From assembly GCF_004104055.1 (NCBI RefSeq), contig NZ_QOVJ01000001.1, positions 744,001 to 808,000 on the forward strand: a stretch of 64,000 nucleotides of DNA, written 5' to 3'. Under the pieces are notes generated by a model. The model made no database searches. It had not been told where the DNA came from and saw only the letters and a list, made by a program, of their open reading frames with translations. Below, piece after piece: positions 31,792-41,250 of the stretch. This stretch comes from Leeuwenhoekiella aestuarii (GTDB taxonomy: Bacteria; Bacteroidota; Bacteroidia; Flavobacteriales; Flavobacteriaceae). The translations under genes were made by a program, and so were the position numbers. The stretch's first letter is position 1; each line of letters starts with the position of its first letter.

Positions 31792-33735
31792 TTAATTCTG
31801 GTATTGAGATACCGGCCAGCTGTCGTTAGAGAAGTTTACATCTGGTAGGATCTTGTTAGGATCAAGCTCCACTTTGCTCACTTTCTTATCTGTGTTCAGC
31901 ATATAATTCCAGCTGTTTTCACGTTGCCAGATTTCTACTGGCAATTCGATCAATTGTGTTGTGTTATCATCAAAAGTTACCAGCATTTTAACCGGCATTG
32001 GGATATCACCTTCATTAGAAATGCTAATTACATAATTACCTTGATAGGGTCTCACACTGTTTACAGCCAGATCAATATTTCCGGTACCGTAGAACCATCC
32101 TTTAAAGAACCAGGCTAAGTTTTCACCGGCTACATTTTCCATATGATTGAAAAAATCTCGCGGTTGTGGATGTTTGTACGCCCAGGTTTTGATGTAAGAC
32201 TTAAATGCGTTGTCAAAACGTTCTGGTCCTAAAATATACTCACGCAACATAAGCAGACCTTGTGCTGGTTTAGCATAAGCGATCATACCTAAGTTTCTCA
32301 AATTAACGGCATCTGGATAGGTGTCTATTCCCTCACGCGATGGACTTGTGTACCAGCTTACAGAATTACGAGTTTGATTCAGACGTGCAGGGTATTCACC
32401 ATTGTTGAATTTCATTGTACTGTAATAGTTGATAAAGGTGTTGAAGCCTTCATCCATCCACGCATAGCGGCGTTCGTTTGTGCCCACAATCATTGGGAAC
32501 CAGTTGTGGCCAAACTCGTGATCTGTAACGCCCCAAAGTCCGGCACTTGTAGATTTCCAGCTGCAAAAGCTAAGTCCCGGATATTCCATTCCGCCTATAT
32601 CTGCAGCTACATTTACTGCAACAGGATATGGGTATTCATACCACATTTCAGAATTATTTTCAATTGAATGCTTGGTGTATTCAGTAGAACGCGTCCAGGC
32701 TTCCTGACCATCACTTTCAATAGGATAAACTGATTGTGCTACTGCTTTTTTTCCGCTAGGTAAATTGATTTTTGCGGCATCCCAGATAAAAGCTTTAGAA
32801 GAAGCAAAAGCTACATCACGGGTGTTTTCCATTTTAAAATTCCACGTTAATGTACCGCTTTGTTTTGCGCGTAAAGACATATCATCTAATTCTTCAGGCT
32901 TAACAATATAAACCGTCTCGTCGCTATTTTCTGCTTTTTCCATGCGGTCGCGCATTGTAGCAGAAAGCACATCTTTTTCATTTTGTAATGCTCCAGAAGC
33001 CACTACAATGTGGTTATACGGTGCAGTAATTTTGAATTCATAATCACCATAATCTAAATAGAATTCACCAGCGCCTAGATAAGGCTCAATATTCCATCCT
33101 TCTATATCATCAAGAACAGCTGCACGAGGATACCACTGAGCTAACGCGTAGATGGTGCCATTTTTGGTTTCTAAACGTCCCATACGATCCATTCCTTTCA
33201 CCGGAATTTTATAGGTAAAGTCCATAGAAATGGTTGCTTTACCACCATCAGCAGGAATCGGTTCATCAAAAAACACTTGCATACGCGTATCTGTAATGAT
33301 GTGTTTTGATGAAGTGCTGCGTTTTACTTTTGCCTCAAGATTTGTAATGGTGTAACCGCCGTCTACGTCGCCGTTATAGCGATTACCGCCTATAGGAGTT
33401 GTTAGATTTCCACGTGAATTTTCTGTAAAGCGATTTTGCTCCAGATGCATCCAGATAAAATCAAGTGTTTGGGGACTGTTGTTAGTATATTCTAAAGTAA
33501 GTTTACCGGTTATGGTATGTGCCTTATCATCTAGTATAGCTTCAATTTTATAATCGGTTTCGTTTTGCCAGTAGTGTTCACCCGGTTTACCGGTTGCGGT
33601 TCGAAACTCATTACCGCTATGTTCTAAGAACTCACTAAAAAGTTGTTGATTACCTTGCGCTTCTTGCGCGTTGCCCATTACAACCCCTCCTAAAACAAGA
33701 GTTGCTAAGGCTAATTTTCGATTGAAAAAATTCAT
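31792..33735 (-). CDS. M1 family zinc metallopeptidase, exported
   Basis: This 647-residue aminopeptidase-type enzyme has a signal peptide (MNFFNRKLALATLVLGGVVMGNAQ). An N-terminal beta-sandwich (about 50-290) is followed by the thermolysin-like domain. That carries the exopeptidase-type GGMEYPG (about residue 380), the zinc motif HEFGH (His406, Glu407, His410) and the downstream zinc glutamate in WMDEGFNTFINYY (about residue 429). A C-terminal beta domain (about 575-647) ends the protein, with no type IX secretion tail. It probably cleaves peptides in the periplasm or at the cell surface. The gene is monocistronic with its own terminator. Confidence 0.92.
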   Translation of the reverse strand: MNFFNRKLALATLVLGGVVMGNAQEAQGNQQLFSEFLEHSGNEFRTATGKPGEHYWQNETDYKIEAILDDKAHTITGKLTLEYTNNSPQTLDFIWMHLEQNRFTENSRGNLTTPIGGNRYNGDVDGGYTITNLEAKVKRSTSSKHIITDTRMQVFFDEPIPADGGKATISMDFTYKIPVKGMDRMGRLETKNGTIYALAQWYPRAAVLDDIEGWNIEPYLGAGEFYLDYGDYEFKITAPYNHIVVASGALQNEKDVLSATMRDRMEKAENSDETVYIVKPEELDDMSLRAKQSGTLTWNFKMENTRDVAFASSKAFIWDAAKINLPSGKKAVAQSVYPIESDGQEAWTRSTEYTKHSIENNSEMWYEYPYPVAVNVAADIGGMEYPGLSFCSWKSTSAGLWGVTDHEFGHNWFPMIVGTNERRYAWMDEGFNTFINYYSTMKFNNGEYPARLNQTRNSVSWYTSPSREGIDTYPDAVNLRNLGMIAYAKPAQGLLMLREYILGPERFDNAFKSYIKTWAYKHPQPRDFFNHMENVAGENLAWFFKGWFYGTGNIDLAVNSVRPYQGNYVISISNEGDIPMPVKMLVTFDDNTTQLIELPVEIWQRENSWNYMLNTDKKVSKVELDPNKILPDVNFSNDSWPVSQYQN

Positions 33736-33884
33736 TGACTAAAAGGTTTTACTCGATGCCCGAGATTTAAAAACTATATTGTTTCTGTAAATAAATAGAG
33801 AAGGTTAAGCCCCAATAAATTTACATTGGCTTAAAAGTATAAGTTCTCTTTCGTTTATCGAAAAATTAAAGCGACAATAATGTT

Positions 33885-35159
33885 TTAGTCCTGAACAAAT
33901 TTAAATCCGGCAGTGATGATGTTTGAACTGAGTCCGGTATTTCGTTTATAATTGTAGTATTTAAGATCAATGCTTTTAAGACCAAATTGTAGTAGATGGA
34001 ATTTAGCAAAAATGTCAGTATAGTTTACACCGAAACCAAACTGATTAGCATTATACTTAGACAGGTCATAATCTGATGTATAGAACGTATCAGTAGAAAG
34101 GTGCGTCTCATAAGCCCCAAATTGATCTGCGGCTGTTTGCGTATAATAGCGGTAAGACGGATAAACAGTAAACTTATCTCCTAGTTTTACAGGAATCTCA
34201 AGACTGGCGGTATGTGAGTTTATGCCCCAATCGTCTGTGTAATACCGGTAATAGGAACGCAAAACTATTGCAGCATTTATGTAATAATTTAACCTACCGC
34301 CTGCAGCAATTTTAAAGCGATTATTGGGTAAGCGTTCTACGTCATCAGCCAGTTGAAAATTATCAAAGAAGACATCTGGGCTGTCGCTAAAATAAACACG
34401 TTGAAAAGGTGTAGACAATAAACCACTTTGCTGAACCAGATCTAGCGCTAGCGAACCTTGCAAGTTTTTAGATAGTATTTTAGAGAAACCAAAACCTAAT
34501 GAATACGAGTTTCTGCCTATATCATTAAATGGTGTAAAAGTGGGATTGTAGTTAGAATCGCCATAGGCAGCACCGGGTCTCAATTCGATAGGATAAATAG
34601 TAGTCCAGGTATCTAAATAAACATTAGCTTTTATGCTTAATTCGGTATTTTTGTCATTGAAGAGACGGGTGTAGCTTCCACCAAAACCAATGGAAAAATA
34701 GTCGTATTCTGAAGATACCGAAGCTTTTGCAGACCATATTTTGTTACGGTCATCTGAGTTGTGGGTGTAAGAACCCGTAAGATTAGCCCAGGTATCGCTG
34801 CGTGATGCTCCCGAAGATGCCTGATAAATATCAGCGCCATTACTTCCGTCAAAAGGATTGATGTTTGAAGAAGATGCAGATGTATATGCCGAAACCCCTG
34901 CATCTATGGTTAAAACATCATCAGCATTTATAGGGATTGAGACCACAATAGTTCCTGTCGCATCAGTTAATTCTTCGGTTCCCAAACCACCGGTAACCGC
35001 AGCATTATTACCTTGCTGCCCATAATAGCTACTCAATAGGTCAATTTCGGTAGTTTCTAAAATCCGTTTTTTATACGTGTTTTCAGATTGATCTTGTTGT
35101 GCGAATGCTAGTGTATTAATACAAAAGAATAAGGCTAAAATAGAGTAATTTTTAAGCAT
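33885..35159 (-). CDS. DUF3570 family outer-membrane beta-barrel protein
   Basis: The 424 residues comprise a signal peptide (MLKNYSILALFFCINTLAFA) and a long run of alternating amphipathic strands ending in an aromatic/hydrophobic C-terminus (ITAGFKFVQD), typical of a porin-like barrel. The N-terminal mature part (KKRILETTEIDLLSSYYGQQ, VLTIDAGVSAYTSAS, YQASSGASRSDTWANL) resembles DUF3570 proteins. It is the last gene of the thioredoxin-apbE-DUF4266-DUF3570 operon. The Ser/Gly/Ala-rich DxxSGAS-like stretches near residues 86-119 are candidate sites for ApbE-mediated flavin attachment, but I cannot tell by eye. Role: unknown, possibly electron transfer across the envelope. Confidence 0.85.
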   Translation of the reverse strand: MLKNYSILALFFCINTLAFAQQDQSENTYKKRILETTEIDLLSSYYGQQGNNAAVTGGLGTEELTDATGTIVVSIPINADDVLTIDAGVSAYTSASSSNINPFDGSNGADIYQASSGASRSDTWANLTGSYTHNSDDRNKIWSAKASVSSEYDYFSIGFGGSYTRLFNDKNTELSIKANVYLDTWTTIYPIELRPGAAYGDSNYNPTFTPFNDIGRNSYSLGFGFSKILSKNLQGSLALDLVQQSGLLSTPFQRVYFSDSPDVFFDNFQLADDVERLPNNRFKIAAGGRLNYYINAAIVLRSYYRYYTDDWGINSHTASLEIPVKLGDKFTVYPSYRYYTQTAADQFGAYETHLSTDTFYTSDYDLSKYNANQFGFGVNYTDIFAKFHLLQFGLKSIDLKYYNYKRNTGLSSNIITAGFKFVQD

Positions 35160-35170
35160 AGTTTTTTGAA

Positions 35171-35383
35171 TTAATTACAACCGCAACCTCCGCCGGTCTT
35201 ACCTCCGTTAGCTCCTGCCGCCGCCTCACGATAAGAATGAAAAGTAGAAACATTGCGGTCTGCAGGTTTATCTGCTAGTGCCATATCTGGGTCGTTAATG
35301 TTTACCTTCTCATATTCTTTAACAGCAACGCAACTGGTAAACATAAATGCCAAAACAACTACAAGACTTAGTTTTTTTATCAT
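35171..35383 (-). CDS. DUF4266 family lipoprotein
   Basis: This 70-residue lipoprotein has a signal peptide ending FMFTSC (Cys18), then the DUF4266 core VKEYEKVNINDPDMALADKP and STFHSYREAAAGANGGKTGG, and a cysteine tail GGGCGCN. The two C-terminal cysteines are a notable feature that could take part in disulfide or metal chemistry; the thioredoxin-like protein in the same operon is a possible redox partner. The start overlaps the apbE stop (ATGA), so translation is coupled. It always seems to travel with DUF3570 proteins. Function unknown. Confidence 0.87.
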   Translation of the reverse strand: MIKKLSLVVVLAFMFTSCVAVKEYEKVNINDPDMALADKPADRNVSTFHSYREAAAGANGGKTGGGCGCN

Positions 35384-36363
35384 GGTTTCTGAATTTCTAT
35401 ATGATCTGATTTATGAATGGTGCCATTCTCATCAATAATTATACATTCAATGTTAGGCAGTTGATTGATGCGATTGAGCCCAACTTCAATCCCCATCACA
35501 AATACAGATGTCGCCAGAGCATCTGCCAGTTCTGCTTTTGAAGCAAAAACTGTCGCGCTAATGATTCCGGTAGCGGGGTATCCACTACGCGGATCTATAA
35601 TGTGTGAATAACGGATGTTATTGAAAGTTACGTATTTTTCATAGTCTCCAGATGTTACAACGGCACTATTTATGACGGGCAATAACGCAAACACCTTATT
35701 TTTGTCTAGCGGGTTTGTAATGGCTACCTTCCACGGTTCGCCAGAAGTTTGCTTTCCCCATGTATTCATATCACCAGATGCGTTTATAATTCCTGAAGTG
35801 ACACCATTTTGAATCAGTAATTCTTTAGCACGATCAGCAGCATAACCTTTACCAATTGCACCAAAACCAATTTTCATTCCTTCTTTTTTAAGAAAGACAG
35901 TTTGTTCAACAGGATCTATAACTATATTTTCATAACTTACTTTGGCTACAGATTGAGCTATTTTTTGCTCTGAAGGCATAATAGTCATACTACCGTCAAA
36001 CTTCCAGATCTTATCCATCGAAGCGTAACTGATATCAAAAGCCCCATCAGTGAGTTTTGAAATCCCGAGTGACCGTTGTATGAGTTGTATCAATTCTGGA
36101 TCAACCTTAACCGGAATTTTTCCGGCATTGGCATTAATTTCAGAAGTTTGAGAATTGGGATCCCAGGATGAAATCAATTTTTCGATTCGTGTGATTTCGG
36201 CAACAGCCAGATCTATATAAGCGTCACCTTGAGTTTTATTTGCTGCAACTACCGTTATATCAAAACGACTACCCATCAGTTTGAGCGTGCGTTTATAAGT
36301 CTCTTGTGCACTTAAGATTTGAATGCATAAAAACAGTAAAATGGAAACCGTTGCAAATCGCAT
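35380..36363 (-). CDS. apbE: FAD:protein FMN transferase (ApbE)
   Basis: ApbE transfers FMN from FAD onto a Thr or Ser of an exported target protein. The 327 residues start with a signal peptide (LLFLCIQILSAQ), consistent with a periplasmic enzyme. Recognised segments are LMGSRFDITVVA, ISSWDPNSQTSEINANAG, DGAFDISYASMDKIW, KIGFGAIGKGYAADRA (about residue 165), SGIINASGDMNTWGKQ and SHIIDPRSGYPATGI, then ADALATSVFVMG. These include the FAD- and Mg-binding residues of the family. It lies between the thioredoxin and DUF4266 genes, four bases after the former and overlapping the latter. Likely targets are encoded in the same operon. Confidence 0.94.
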   Translation of the reverse strand: MRFATVSILLFLCIQILSAQETYKRTLKLMGSRFDITVVAANKTQGDAYIDLAVAEITRIEKLISSWDPNSQTSEINANAGKIPVKVDPELIQLIQRSLGISKLTDGAFDISYASMDKIWKFDGSMTIMPSEQKIAQSVAKVSYENIVIDPVEQTVFLKKEGMKIGFGAIGKGYAADRAKELLIQNGVTSGIINASGDMNTWGKQTSGEPWKVAITNPLDKNKVFALLPVINSAVVTSGDYEKYVTFNNIRYSHIIDPRSGYPATGIISATVFASKAELADALATSVFVMGIEVGLNRINQLPNIECIIIDENGTIHKSDHIEIQKP

Positions 36364-36367
36364 AAAC

Positions 36368-36805
36368 TTATAAAAAGGCGTTGAGGTTTTTTATATAAGC
36401 TTCAGGTGTGGTTTTCTCGTAGCCTGTCTTTCCTAAAACATTACCTTTTTCATCTAAAACGACAACGAATGGAAAATAACCATTGGGATTGTATTTTTCG
36501 GCAAGCTTATTATTTGCGGCCTGTAAATCTGCAGGAAGCGCATTTTTCTTTTTCCGTGGAAAATCTGCTTGTAGCATTACATAATGAGTCTTAGCATAGG
36601 TTTTAAAAGAATCTGCTTGCCAGATTTCTTTATCTAGTTTGATGCACGGTGCACACCAATCTGAGCCCTGAAAAACCAAAATAATAGGTTTATGTTCTTT
36701 TGCAGCCACTTGTTTTGCCTTGTTGATATCTGTTGTCCATTCTTGTGCGCTTGCTATTTGAAAAGATGCGAGCAGTAAAATAAAACTTAAAATTAGTTTT
36801 CTCAT
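36368..36805 (-). CDS. Thioredoxin-family periplasmic protein
   Basis: The 145 residues have a signal peptide (MRKLILSFILLLASFQIASA) and a thioredoxin fold with the redox motif SDWCAPCIKLD (Cys51, Cys54), a following long helix, and the PFVVVLDEKGNVLGKTGY strand pair. It resembles the DUF255/thioredoxin_7-type disulfide reductases that reduce cysteines of exported proteins. It is the first gene of the four-gene operon with apbE. A plausible client is the cysteine-tailed DUF4266 lipoprotein. The gene is preceded by a candidate -10 TACTTTTG (36877-36870). Confidence 0.9.
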   Translation of the reverse strand: MRKLILSFILLLASFQIASAQEWTTDINKAKQVAAKEHKPIILVFQGSDWCAPCIKLDKEIWQADSFKTYAKTHYVMLQADFPRKKKNALPADLQAANNKLAEKYNPNGYFPFVVVLDEKGNVLGKTGYEKTTPEAYIKNLNAFL

Positions 36806-36873
36806 AATTTATTATTTAAAGGGTGTAAGTGTTAGATACGCTTACAGCTCTATATTGCAAAAGACGAACCAAA

Positions 36874-36908
36874 AGTATGCTAAAAATCTCTGTAATTTTT
36901 AGTATACT
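36874..36908 (-). terminator. Inverted repeat after the AddB-like gene; candidate terminator
   Basis: Thirteen-base arms AGTATGCTAAAAA (36874-36886) and TTTTTAGTATACT (36896-36908) pair with one G-T. Read leftward the hairpin ends in CTTTTGG, only weakly U-rich. It lies 29 bases past the stop of the addB-like gene and overlaps the -10 candidate of the thioredoxin operon, so it may be a terminator, an operator, or both. Confidence 0.5.
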
Positions 36909-36936
36909 ATATAACGTAAAAAATATGGATTTAGTT

Positions 36937-39636
36937 TTAAACTTCTTTTTCAATAAACGGAACAGAACTATCTAATATTTCATCAATGAGCTTGAGCAAA
37001 TAGCTTTCAAAGGTTTCCAGAAGTTCTTGTGTTATGTTTGAATTTTTATTTTCAGTGAGTTTTAAAAATCCTTTGTTCAGATTTTTAAAGGAAATAATAC
37101 CTGCTTCAACTTGTTCAGGTAGCGTTTCTTTTTTAGAAATCATCAAAGCATAACACAAGACCTGAAAGGCTTTAGACTGCTTTTTATAATCTGTTATTAG
37201 TTCGTCCCAATCTTTAATTACTAGTTGTGAGGTATCTACTTTTCCTGTTTTATAATCTAAAATGCGGGTTACTCCATTTATTTGATCTATACGGTCAACG
37301 GTTCCTTTAATACAAATTTCAGGAGAAAGCTGAGCAATGTATTTTGTCTCAAGATCTTTAATAATAATCTCGCTACCAGAGGTTATGGTTTGCATTTCCT
37401 GATTTAAAAAGTTACTTACAAATTGTTTTGCAACATTAAAAATAATGAGATTTTTCCCGGTTTTGATATTGATGGCATTGTAGTTTAGATCAAACTGGCG
37501 CTTAACTTCCGCATCAATTGTGCTCTGCATTTTCTCTACAATTTCTTTAGAAAGTATGGTGTTTAGGTAAGGCTTGTATAGAGTATCTAGCGTTTCGTGA
37601 ACCACGGTCCCTAATGTATTGTGTGCGATTACGTCTTCAACTTCATCAAGCTCTTTAATACCTAAAACATATTTATAATAAAAATCAATAGGATTGCGTA
37701 TATAGGTCGTTAATGCTGAAGGCGAAAATCCTGAAGCGGCATGCTTTTTTATAGCTTCGATTATAGCGGGTGTTTTTTCTATTTCTTTGAGCGTTTGCCG
37801 TTCAAGCCTTACTGAAGCAGAAGCACTTTTTTCATTGTATGTATAATTTGCGTCAGGATCTGTTGCTAAGTGTAATAAAAATCTGCTTTTCTCACCGCTG
37901 TTTAAGCCACCAGCTTCATTATTGTAAATGAGATTTATATTTTCGGCGCGTTGTAAAAGTCTAAAAAAGTGATACGCATAAATAGCGTCTTTCTCGCGGT
38001 AGGTGGGCAGTTTATATTCAATCTTTAAATCAAAGGGTATGAAACTATTTTGACTTTTTCCTGATGGAAATGTGCCTTCATTTAAAGAAGTGATGATTAT
38101 ATTTTTAAAATCAAGAACCCGAGATTCTAGTACCCCCATAATCTGAAGCCCTTGATAAGGGTCACCTCTAAAATCTAAAGTCTCCTGACTTAGTAAATCT
38201 TTATAAAACTGTTTGAGGGTTTTAATATCATTGAGGTATGGATAGGCTTCATTTAAGTTTGTTAATCGCGTAAATAGTTCTAAAAATGCGTGTAGAAATT
38301 CAAGCTGAAGCCAATTTTGCTCCGGGAACAAAATCTCTTTCAAACATTGAATACTTTTTAGAATTTGCTCTAAGGCTTTTGAGGTGTTTTCATTCCAGAA
38401 ATCAAAAAGTAGCTTATAATTTTCTGAAGCTTCTTTATTAAGATCATTTGGTTTGACAAAAACCAAATTCTTTTGGGTGATTTCCTTTTTTAGATTTTTT
38501 CGCTCATCTCCTAGAAGATATATCGTATACTGCTGATCTAAAATGGAAAGTACATCTTTATAATAATACCCCTGTTCTTTATGATTTATTTGAAGTTGAA
38601 ACCAACTTTCAAAAAAAGCAGCCTGTGCTACTTGTCCTAACGGAAGCCCCATCGTTACATTAAGATTCTTAACGGAAGCGGGTAAAGAGTTGAGTAACGG
38701 TAGAAGTAAAGCTTCGTCTCCCAGAATAACGGCAGTATCTTCTAATTCATCTTTTGAAAAGTCTAAAAGCAATTGCCCGGTGTATTTAACCTGACCAATA
38801 TTTTGAGAGATACCGGTAGCGGTAATATTTTTTGAAGTATTGAAGCTTGAATTTTGCTTGGGAAGCAAGAGACTCTTTTCTTTAAGGCCGCCCCATTCTT
38901 TTAAATATGATTTTATAAAAGTTGCTGTAACGTGATTGTTGTCATTTAAAAAATAGGGATCAATATCCCAGTAAATTTTTGTTGTAGGTCGCTGTAAAAA
39001 GTTTTTTATGAGTTCTTGTTCTGCAGCATTTAGAGCGTTGAAACCACAAAAAATATAGTGCTGTTTGTCTTCGTCTAAAAAAGAAATGACATTATCAACT
39101 GCTTTGCGATAAAGCATACCTTGATAACCCAAGCCTAAATCTTCTAAGTGTTCTTTATAGCTGGTATAATAGGTATTGATAGACTTCCAGAAAACAAGGT
39201 AGTTTGAGACGAGTTGTGAACTGGTATCAGTTGACCAATGGTTGAGTTCTTTTACAGCAGATAAATAATCAAAGAATTTGTCAGTTGGGATCAGATGACG
39301 ATCAATTTCGTTAAAATCGCCTAGTAAGGTTTGTCCCCAACCTAAAAAGTTCAAAAAAGCTTCTGGTGTTTCTCCATCAAATTGACTTTGATAAACGTGA
39401 TACAATTCAACCTGAAGCTGTGTTTGAGAAGCAGCTGTTAATCCAGATATTTCCTCTATAAGTTCTTCAATGCTTAGGGTCTGAGGAAGAAAGCAAACGT
39501 CATTTTTAAGATGCTCTTTTAGTTTCTTTAAAAAGAAGCTTCCTGCTCTTTTAGAAGGTAAAACCACTACGGTTTCAGCTAGTGGTAATTTAGAATTTAA
39601 GAGGTCTTCTATTACTTCATCAATGAATGTAGTCAT
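36937..39636 (-). CDS. PD-(D/E)XK nuclease family protein, AddB-like recombination subunit
   Basis: This 899-residue protein has the AddB/RexB arrangement: a helicase-like N-terminal half without a Walker A (it starts with VVVLPSKRAGSFFLKKL), inactivated helicase motifs (GLQIMGVLESRVLDFKNII, EGTFPSG), and a C-terminal nuclease domain with the catalytic GTVDRIDQ...RILDYKTGKV (about residues 775-797). It would pair with the AddA-like helicase-nuclease at 42876-46019 to resect double-strand breaks. The two subunit genes are separated by two OmpA-like genes instead of being adjacent. No AddB Fe-S cysteine cluster is visible at the C-terminus. Confidence 0.85.
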   Translation of the reverse strand: MTTFIDEVIEDLLNSKLPLAETVVVLPSKRAGSFFLKKLKEHLKNDVCFLPQTLSIEELIEEISGLTAASQTQLQVELYHVYQSQFDGETPEAFLNFLGWGQTLLGDFNEIDRHLIPTDKFFDYLSAVKELNHWSTDTSSQLVSNYLVFWKSINTYYTSYKEHLEDLGLGYQGMLYRKAVDNVISFLDEDKQHYIFCGFNALNAAEQELIKNFLQRPTTKIYWDIDPYFLNDNNHVTATFIKSYLKEWGGLKEKSLLLPKQNSSFNTSKNITATGISQNIGQVKYTGQLLLDFSKDELEDTAVILGDEALLLPLLNSLPASVKNLNVTMGLPLGQVAQAAFFESWFQLQINHKEQGYYYKDVLSILDQQYTIYLLGDERKNLKKEITQKNLVFVKPNDLNKEASENYKLLFDFWNENTSKALEQILKSIQCLKEILFPEQNWLQLEFLHAFLELFTRLTNLNEAYPYLNDIKTLKQFYKDLLSQETLDFRGDPYQGLQIMGVLESRVLDFKNIIITSLNEGTFPSGKSQNSFIPFDLKIEYKLPTYREKDAIYAYHFFRLLQRAENINLIYNNEAGGLNSGEKSRFLLHLATDPDANYTYNEKSASASVRLERQTLKEIEKTPAIIEAIKKHAASGFSPSALTTYIRNPIDFYYKYVLGIKELDEVEDVIAHNTLGTVVHETLDTLYKPYLNTILSKEIVEKMQSTIDAEVKRQFDLNYNAINIKTGKNLIIFNVAKQFVSNFLNQEMQTITSGSEIIIKDLETKYIAQLSPEICIKGTVDRIDQINGVTRILDYKTGKVDTSQLVIKDWDELITDYKKQSKAFQVLCYALMISKKETLPEQVEAGIISFKNLNKGFLKLTENKNSNITQELLETFESYLLKLIDEILDSSVPFIEKEV

Positions 39637-39649
39637 AAGTTAAAAATAA

Positions 39650-39677
39650 AAAACGCCCTGATTTCTCAGGGCGTTTT
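39650..39677 (-). terminator. Intrinsic terminator after OmpA paralogue 1
   Basis: AAAACGCCCTGA (39650-39661) and TCAGGGCGTTTT (39666-39677) form a perfect 12-bp stem with a four-base loop. Read leftward a long T-rich tail (TTTATTTTTAAC) follows. It separates the OmpA genes from the AddB-like gene. Confidence 0.93.
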
Positions 39678-39715
39678 CGAAATATATTATTTCAGATTTA
39701 AATCTGAATGAATTC

Positions 39716-41101
39716 TTACTTTAAAGTAAGTTTTACACGTCTGTTAAGTTGCATACCTGCAGCTGTAGTGTTAGGAGCGATAGGCTGCTCTTCACCGTAA
39801 GCTTTGATAGATAATTGGCTACCGTTTACACCTTCTTTACTAGTTAAGTAATCAACAACAGATTGAGCTCTTCTTTCAGAAAGATCCATGTTGTATGCAT
39901 TACTTGCGCGGCTATCAGCGTGACCTTCAACTTCAAAAGAAGCAGTAGGGTATTCTTTTACGATATTAGCGATTGTAGTAAGAGTTGCATAAGAACTTTT
40001 TCTAATTGTAGCTTTATCAGTATCAAATAAGATACGACCAGCTTCACCATTTAAAGTCTCTAATACACTAGCGTCAACTTCAGGACAACCATTGTTAGAA
40101 GCAGGACCAGCAACGTTAGGGCAGTCATCATCTTTATCAGCAACACCGTCACCATCAGCATCAGCAAATGGGCAACCGTTGTTAGATGCAGGACCAGCTT
40201 CGTTAGGACACTCATCTTCTGAATCAATTACACCGTCACCATCAGCATCAGGACAACCGTTAGTTGAAGCAGGACCAGCAACGTCAGGACAAGCATCTTC
40301 ATTATCTGGGATACCATCACCGTCTGAGTCAGGACATCCATTAAATTCTGGTAAACCAGCTACTTCAGGACAAGCATCTTCAGAATCTTTAATACCGTCA
40401 CCATCAGTATCAGGACATCCGTTGAATTCTTTTAAACCTGGAGTTTCAGGACACTCATCTTTATCATCATAAATACCATCACCATCAGTATCAGTACCAC
40501 CAAATGCGAATCCAACACCAACTACGTGTTGCATGTGTCTTGTATAGTAAGTACCAGGCATCATTGCATGCTTATAGGTAGAAGATAAGTCAAGATTAAT
40601 CTTATCGCTCAACCAAAGTTTTAAACCTACAGTACCGTTAAGGGTTCCGTGACTTGGCATATCCCCAATGAACACGTAACCACCACCACCACCTAGGTAA
40701 GGGTCAAACCAACCGCCTTCTCCAAAAAGAAGATCACGGAAGCTATAAGAGAACATACCGTCTACAGCGTAGTAAGCTAAATCATCAACAGGAAGATCTC
40801 CCATTTTGTCAATTTTGTTGATAGATCCTCTCACACCTAGAGCAAATCCTGCACCAATGTACCGACCTACGTAAAGTGTAGAAACTGAAGGAAGAATATT
40901 CCAGTGATCAGAAACATTGTAAAATTCATCAGGAAAACCTCCGGTTAAAGGTCTGTTGTCTGGAGGGTATACAGGATAAGTATCAACTGCATTCACACCA
41001 ATACTAACAGCCCAAGGGTTGTTTTTGTCTTGTGCGTTTGCAGTGTTAAGACCCGCGAAGATCAAAACTGCAAACAGAAATAATTTAGTAAGATTTTTCA
41101 T
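39716..41101 (-). CDS. OmpA family protein with thrombospondin type 3 repeats, paralogue 1
   Basis: The start is the ATG at 41101, which opens a signal peptide ([20 protein letters not shown]); the longer frame to 41170 runs through the promoter. The 461 residues comprise an eight-strand-type OmpA barrel (about 22-215, with [20 protein letters not shown]), five calcium-binding TSP3 repeats of the DTDGDGI-DSEDACP kind (about 218-350), and a C-terminal peptidoglycan-binding OmpA domain ([44 protein letters not shown]). It anchors the outer membrane to the cell wall. It is a tandem paralogue of the next gene, with its own promoter (41135-41165). Confidence 0.95.
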   Translation of the reverse strand: MKNLTKLFLFAVLIFAGLNTANAQDKNNPWAVSIGVNAVDTYPVYPPDNRPLTGGFPDEFYNVSDHWNILPSVSTLYVGRYIGAGFALGVRGSINKIDKMGDLPVDDLAYYAVDGMFSYSFRDLLFGEGGWFDPYLGGGGGYVFIGDMPSHGTLNGTVGLKLWLSDKINLDLSSTYKHAMMPGTYYTRHMQHVVGVGFAFGGTDTDGDGIYDDKDECPETPGLKEFNGCPDTDGDGIKDSEDACPEVAGLPEFNGCPDSDGDGIPDNEDACPDVAGPASTNGCPDADGDGVIDSEDECPNEAGPASNNGCPFADADGDGVADKDDDCPNVAGPASNNGCPEVDASVLETLNGEAGRILFDTDKATIRKSSYATLTTIANIVKEYPTASFEVEGHADSRASNAYNMDLSERRAQSVVDYLTSKEGVNGSQLSIKAYGEEQPIAPNTTAAGMQLNRRVKLTLK

Positions 41102-41134
41102 GTTAAGTAAGTAAAATTTAAGTGTTAATTGAAG

Positions 41135-41165
41135 CAAATGTAATTTGTTAAAATCTAGCAACAAA
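41135..41165 (-). promoter_or_regulatory. Textbook Bacteroidota promoter of OmpA paralogue 1
   Basis: Read leftward, TTTG (41165-41162), a 19-base spacer, then TACATTTG (41142-41135) match the consensus TTTG-N19-TAnnTTTG without a mismatch. The start codon lies about 34 bases downstream of the -10 box. Confidence 0.85.
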
Positions 41166-41250
41166 GTCAAATTTAATAAAAATCACATTTTTATAATTAA
41201 AATGGAATGATTCTCGACTTGATTCTGTTGCCAGATCTTTTATAATTACA

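Noticed and set aside
40092-40472. 126-codon rightward frame opposite OmpA paralogue 1
   Set aside because: It is the repetitive complement of the TSP3 repeats (Ser/Gly/Pro-rich, regular), not an independent gene. The same applies to the frame at 41876-42067.
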